NCBI GenBank assembly: GCA_044361315.1
Contig: JBIKJA010000005.1
Span: 62,001 to 126,000 of the forward strand
DNA length: 64,000 nucleotides
Direction: 5' to 3'
Origin: Crocinitomix sp044361315
Lineage (GTDB): Bacteria > Bacteroidota > Bacteroidia > Flavobacteriales_D > Crocinitomicaceae
Below the pieces are notes generated by a model that saw only the letters and a list, made by a program, of their open reading frames with translations, was not told the origin of the DNA and searched no databases. Below, in pieces: positions 60,493-64,000 of this stretch (its first letter is position 1; each line of letters begins with the position of its first letter). A program made the position numbers and the translations under genes.

Positions 60493-62856
60493 ATGAAAAC
60501 AGGTATTATAATTTCTTGTTTATTTTTTGCACAAGCAATGTTTGCTCAAAAAAGCACACTAAGTGGTTATTTAAAAGATGCTGAAACTGGAGAAGCGTTA
60601 ATTGGCGGAAGGATTTATATTGATTCGTTGAAAATAGGAGTTGTCTCCAATATTTATGGATTTTATAGTTTGACTCTTCCAAATGGCACGCACGATGTTA
60701 TGTTTTCTTTCATTGGAAAAGAACCAATAAAAACACGCGTCATCCTTGATCAAAATATCGAGTTAGCTATCAACCTAAAAGATAATAGTAATACCCTTAC
60801 CGAGGTCGTGGTGACTGGCGAGAAAAAACAACAAGAAAGTACAGAAATGAGCACCGTTACGTTGTCGATGGAAAAGGTAAAAACTCTCCCCGTTCTTCTT
60901 GGTGAAAAGGATATTATCAAAACCTTGCAATTATTACCAGGAGTTCAGTCAGGAAGTGAAGGTTCGAGTGGAATTTATGTTCGTGGCGGTGGACCTGATC
61001 AAAACCTGATTTTGTTAGATGGGGTACCAATCTATAATGCCAATCATTTATTCGGCTTTTTCTCTGTGTTTAATGCGGATGCGATTAACCAAGTTAAATT
61101 GGTAAAAGGTGGTTTTCCAGCGGAATATGGAGGGCGAATTTCGTCTGTGATCGATATTAGAATGAATGAAGGTGATATGAAAAAAATCCACGGTGAAGGT
61201 AGTGTGGGAATCATTTCTTCGAAATTAATGCTAAACGGGCCAATTATCAAGGATAAAACTTCCTTTATGATTACAGGAAGAAGAACGTACATCGATTTAT
61301 TAGCACGTCCATTAATTAAAGCAGCAAATAGCCAAAACGGAAATGATCAGGTTACTGGGGGTTATTTTTTTTATGATGTGAACGCAAAATTAAACCATAT
61401 CATTAATGCCAACAACCGAATTTACTTTAGCGCTTATCTCGGAAACGACAAATTTTATGTCAACAGCGAATACGATTATATCGACCAAAGCGACAACAAA
61501 ACTTATATCGAAGAAAATACGGGTGGAATTAAATGGGGAAATAAAATCGTTGCCTTGCGATGGAACCATAAATTCAGCCCAAAATTATTGTTAAATACGA
61601 CTTTAAATTACAGTGATTATCAATTTACGACAGGTTTTGGCTTAACTTCTTATGAAAAAGGAAATCAAGCCAATCCAACCCAAGATTTTTCATTCGAATA
61701 CCTTTCAGGCATCACGGATTTTGGTGGAAATATGAATTTTTATTATTATCCATCTCCAAAACACGATGTTCAATTTGGGATTGGACAAACATATCATACG
61801 TTTAAACCTGGTGTGAATCAGTTAAAATTAAGTGATGGTTCGAGTGATCTAGATACCTCATTTGGTTCCGCACGAACGTATGCGCATGAATTTTATGGCT
61901 ATATCCAAGATGATTTTAGTATTACAAAACGATTGAGTTTAAACGCGGGCCTTCATTTTGCGAATTTTTTAGTGCGAGAAAAATTATATAATTCTTTGCA
62001 ACCTCGTGCGTCATTTAATTTTCAATTGGATGATAAATCTTCGTTAAAAGCGTCGTATGCAAAAACAACTCAATTTCTTCATTTACTTACCAATACTTCG
62101 ATTGGTTTACCAACCGATTTATGGGTGCCTGTAACAGATAGCATTCCGCCACAACAAGGAAATCAAGCAGCGTTTGGTTATACCCGAGAATTGCCTAAAG
62201 GATACCGTGTAGGTGCGGAAGCATATTACAAAACCATGAAAAATCTGATCGAATACAAAGAAGGTGCTAGCTTTTTTGGGTCAAACCAAAATTGGGAAGG
62301 TTTGGTAGAAGTTGGAAATGGTTACAGCTATGGTTTAGAAATGCTCTTTGAAAAAAGAACAGGAAAAACCACCGGTTGGATAGGTTATACCTTGTCTTGG
62401 ACCAATCGCCAATTTGCAAATATCAACAATGGCGAAGAATTTCCATACCGATACGACCGACGTCATGACATTAGTTTTGTGTTAACTCACAAATTTAATG
62501 ATAAAGTTGATATTGGGGTAGTTTGGGTGTATGGAACAGGAAATGCAATCACCCTTGCTTTACAAAAATACAATTCGTCAGGTGGTGTTGAATTTGGTGA
62601 TTCAGAAGTAAATCATATCGATCAACGAAATGGTTATAGAATGCCATCTTATCACCGATTAGATTTGGGGGTAAATATCCACAAACCAAAAAAATGGGGC
62701 GAAGCAACTTGGAGTTTTGGTCTTTACAATGCCTATAATCGCCAAAATCCATTCTATTTAGATATCGGTTATTTACAAGGTGGGAATGAAAAAGTCTTGA
62801 AACAAATCAGCCTCTTCCCTATTCTACCTTCAGTTAGTTATAGTTTCAAATTTTAA
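60493..62856 (+). CDS. TonB-dependent receptor with carboxypeptidase-like regulatory domain
   Basis: A 787-residue outer-membrane receptor: signal peptide (IIISCLFFAQAMFAQ), CarboxypepD_reg-like domain (about 22-100, STLSGYLKDAETGEALIGG), plug (about 110-220, GIYVRGGGPDQNLILLDGVP, then GGFPAEYGGRISSVIDI), and a barrel ending SVSYSFKF. It is followed nine bases later by a DUF4249 lipoprotein. This pair is common in Bacteroidota and probably handles uptake of an unknown ligand. Confidence on fold and location is high; substrate is unknown. Confidence 0.93.
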   Translation: MKTGIIISCLFFAQAMFAQKSTLSGYLKDAETGEALIGGRIYIDSLKIGVVSNIYGFYSLTLPNGTHDVMFSFIGKEPIKTRVILDQNIELAINLKDNSNTLTEVVVTGEKKQQESTEMSTVTLSMEKVKTLPVLLGEKDIIKTLQLLPGVQSGSEGSSGIYVRGGGPDQNLILLDGVPIYNANHLFGFFSVFNADAINQVKLVKGGFPAEYGGRISSVIDIRMNEGDMKKIHGEGSVGIISSKLMLNGPIIKDKTSFMITGRRTYIDLLARPLIKAANSQNGNDQVTGGYFFYDVNAKLNHIINANNRIYFSAYLGNDKFYVNSEYDYIDQSDNKTYIEENTGGIKWGNKIVALRWNHKFSPKLLLNTTLNYSDYQFTTGFGLTSYEKGNQANPTQDFSFEYLSGITDFGGNMNFYYYPSPKHDVQFGIGQTYHTFKPGVNQLKLSDGSSDLDTSFGSARTYAHEFYGYIQDDFSITKRLSLNAGLHFANFLVREKLYNSLQPRASFNFQLDDKSSLKASYAKTTQFLHLLTNTSIGLPTDLWVPVTDSIPPQQGNQAAFGYTRELPKGYRVGAEAYYKTMKNLIEYKEGASFFGSNQNWEGLVEVGNGYSYGLEMLFEKRTGKTTGWIGYTLSWTNRQFANINNGEEFPYRYDRRHDISFVLTHKFNDKVDIGVVWVYGTGNAITLALQKYNSSGGVEFGDSEVNHIDQRNGYRMPSYHRLDLGVNIHKPKKWGEATWSFGLYNAYNRQNPFYLDIGYLQGGNEKVLKQISLFPILPSVSYSFKF

Positions 62857-62865
62857 ATTGTCATT

Positions 62866-63756
62866 ATGAAAAAGATATTTTTTATTAGTGTATTGTCGAG
62901 TTTCTTTTTAGCGTGTGAAAAAGAAATTGAACTAAAATCAGATGAAATTACCCCACGAATTGTCGTTAATTCGCTTTTTACGGCGAATGATACCATCCAA
63001 TTGAGTGTTAGTGAAAGTCGATCTGTTCTTTACGAAGGCATCTTGCCAAACGTGACCAATGCAACCGCCAAATTATTTGATGGAAATGGTGCCTTATTAG
63101 GTACATTCACCCACATCGAAAATGGTAATTATCTTTTAGCAGACGTGTTGCCAATTGATGGATCAACCTACACACTTGAAGTTGCAGCACCTGGATTTGA
63201 AACGGTTACGGCCTCTTCTTCAACTCCTGCTATCATCAATATTACATCTATTGACACCGCTACGCAATTCCTCACTTACCCCCAACTGCAATTTGATATT
63301 GCTTTCAATGACGTTCCAAGTCAAAAGAATTATTACGGAATTCGAATCACCAGTGAAGTATATGATATTGACCCTGAAACAGAAGAGAAAACGTTACTCT
63401 ATAAAAACACAGGCTTTAACAGCCGTGAATTTTACATCGTAAATGGGTACGAAGATGTGGATGGCGAAATTTATGGAAACGAACTTTATTTTTCCGATGA
63501 AACATTTAATGGGCAAACAAATATTTTCACAGCGCGTACTTATCGTAATGAACTGACTGAATTCCAAGAAGGTTTTTATGTGGTAAGTATTATCAGTATG
63601 AGCGAGGAATTATTTAAATATAATGTCACTTTTTCCAAATATCAAGAAGCACAAGGCGATTTTTTTGCTGAACCTGTTCGAGTTTATTCGAATGTAGAAA
63701 ATGGATTTGGGATTTTCGGTGGTTCAAGTGTCGAAAGTGATACCATTTATTTTTAA
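62866..63756 (+). CDS. DUF4249 lipoprotein
   Basis: A 296-residue lipoprotein (signal FFISVLSSFFLAC, Cys about 17) of the DUF4249 type: PRIVVNSLFTANDTIQLSVS, then VTNATAKLFDGNGALLG and YTLEVAAPGFETVTA, an Ig-like beta region near the N-terminus. DUF4249 proteins are usually paired with a TonB-dependent receptor, as here, and sit on the outer membrane. It may serve as a surface-exposed binding lid for the receptor; inference. Confidence 0.9.
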   Translation: MKKIFFISVLSSFFLACEKEIELKSDEITPRIVVNSLFTANDTIQLSVSESRSVLYEGILPNVTNATAKLFDGNGALLGTFTHIENGNYLLADVLPIDGSTYTLEVAAPGFETVTASSSTPAIINITSIDTATQFLTYPQLQFDIAFNDVPSQKNYYGIRITSEVYDIDPETEEKTLLYKNTGFNSREFYIVNGYEDVDGEIYGNELYFSDETFNGQTNIFTARTYRNELTEFQEGFYVVSIISMSEELFKYNVTFSKYQEAQGDFFAEPVRVYSNVENGFGIFGGSSVESDTIYF

Positions 63757-63784
63757 GATTTGCATCGTTTTGTTTGGTGATGGC

Positions 63785-64000
63785 TTATTTCATGTTTTTG
63801 AAAACATCACCAAACTCCGACCAATAAGCTTCTAAAATAGAAAAATTGTGCGTCAAAAACGAATACATTTTTGGCCATTGTGTACGATCGTAGAAATTTC
63901 CTTCCATTCCAACATAAATCCGTGAAATTGTTTTTCCATTCCAATGCTCAAAGGTTGGTAGCCATATTAAACGATCTTCGAATTGTTTGTTTAAGATATT
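63785..64000 (-). CDS. DUF4268-like protein, C-terminal part
   Basis: The frame runs from the right edge to the stop at 63785 and shows about 71 residues: LIWLPTFEHWNGKTISRIYV, then NFYDRTQWPKMYSFL and YWSEFGDVFKNMK. The pattern (E/W...DGKTISRIY, W-P...F, FW/YW-x-x-F) matches the end of DUF4268 domains, which are often attached to restriction-like or nuclease proteins. The main part is outside the window, so nothing more can be said. Confidence 0.65.
   Translation of the reverse strand, partial: NILNKQFEDRLIWLPTFEHWNGKTISRIYVGMEGNFYDRTQWPKMYSFLTHNFSILEAYWSEFGDVFKNMK

Overview
The window looks like a chromosomal segment of an AT-rich member of the Bacteroidota, most likely a flavobacterium-like lineage. 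The support is internal: TonB-dependent receptors with carboxypeptidase-like N-terminal domains, a DUF4249 partner lipoprotein, Kelch proteins and other secreted proteins ending in T9SS-type sorting domains, a short housekeeping sigma factor, genes with no obvious Shine-Dalgarno sequence, and repeated TAnnTTTG promoter elements. The species cannot be named from the sequence alone.

Positions 1-42 kb are mostly ordinary chromosome. In order: a DabA/DabB-type inorganic-carbon uptake pair (cut by the left edge); an SRAP repair protein; a peroxiredoxin-fold protein without its catalytic Cys; a nitronate monooxygenase; a TonB receptor; a GC-rich structured RNA candidate; topoisomerase IV subunit B with two envelope genes; a tight operon for glycosylasparaginase, GH20 hexosaminidase, CutC and YrdC/Sua5; AMP nucleosidase with a Cys-rich lipoprotein; an AI-2E family permease with RecQ; a Kelch/Kelch/DUF4907 operon; PepD; a decayed gene; a second RecQ; ilvE-aroE-miaA; and a BatA-like/pseudo-dihydroorotase/methyltransferase operon. 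A 1.35-kb gene-free stretch follows, with a MITE-like 440-bp inverted-repeat unit and a flavobacterial-type hairpin RNA element, then mtaB.

From about 42.1 to 54.1 kb there is an AT-rich accessory block of mainly unknown genes. It lies between two copies (about 135 bp, roughly 90% identical) of the sequence flanking the 3' end of the tmRNA gene ssrA; the right-hand copy abuts ssrA. It contains an IS3-type transposase remnant, a broken outer-membrane protein gene, two truncated NADAR-like genes, a PcfJ-like protein, several small secreted proteins, and an operon of an AAA+ ATPase, a protein joining ECF-sigma-like regions to an HExxH (ImmA/IrrE-like) metallopeptidase, and an unknown protein. 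Five start regions in the block share a promoter-like pair, TTTGTCAC and then TTAT-rich sequence 18-20 bp later, unlike the host TAnnTTTG promoters. I propose, as inference, a self-contained protease-coupled sigma regulon.

From 54.2 kb the window returns to core genes: ssrA, a saccharopine/alanine dehydrogenase-like enzyme, the primary sigma factor, a long-form GAPDH, a secreted thioredoxin-fold protein with a T9SS tail, a second TonB receptor with DUF4249, and the end of a DUF4268-like gene.
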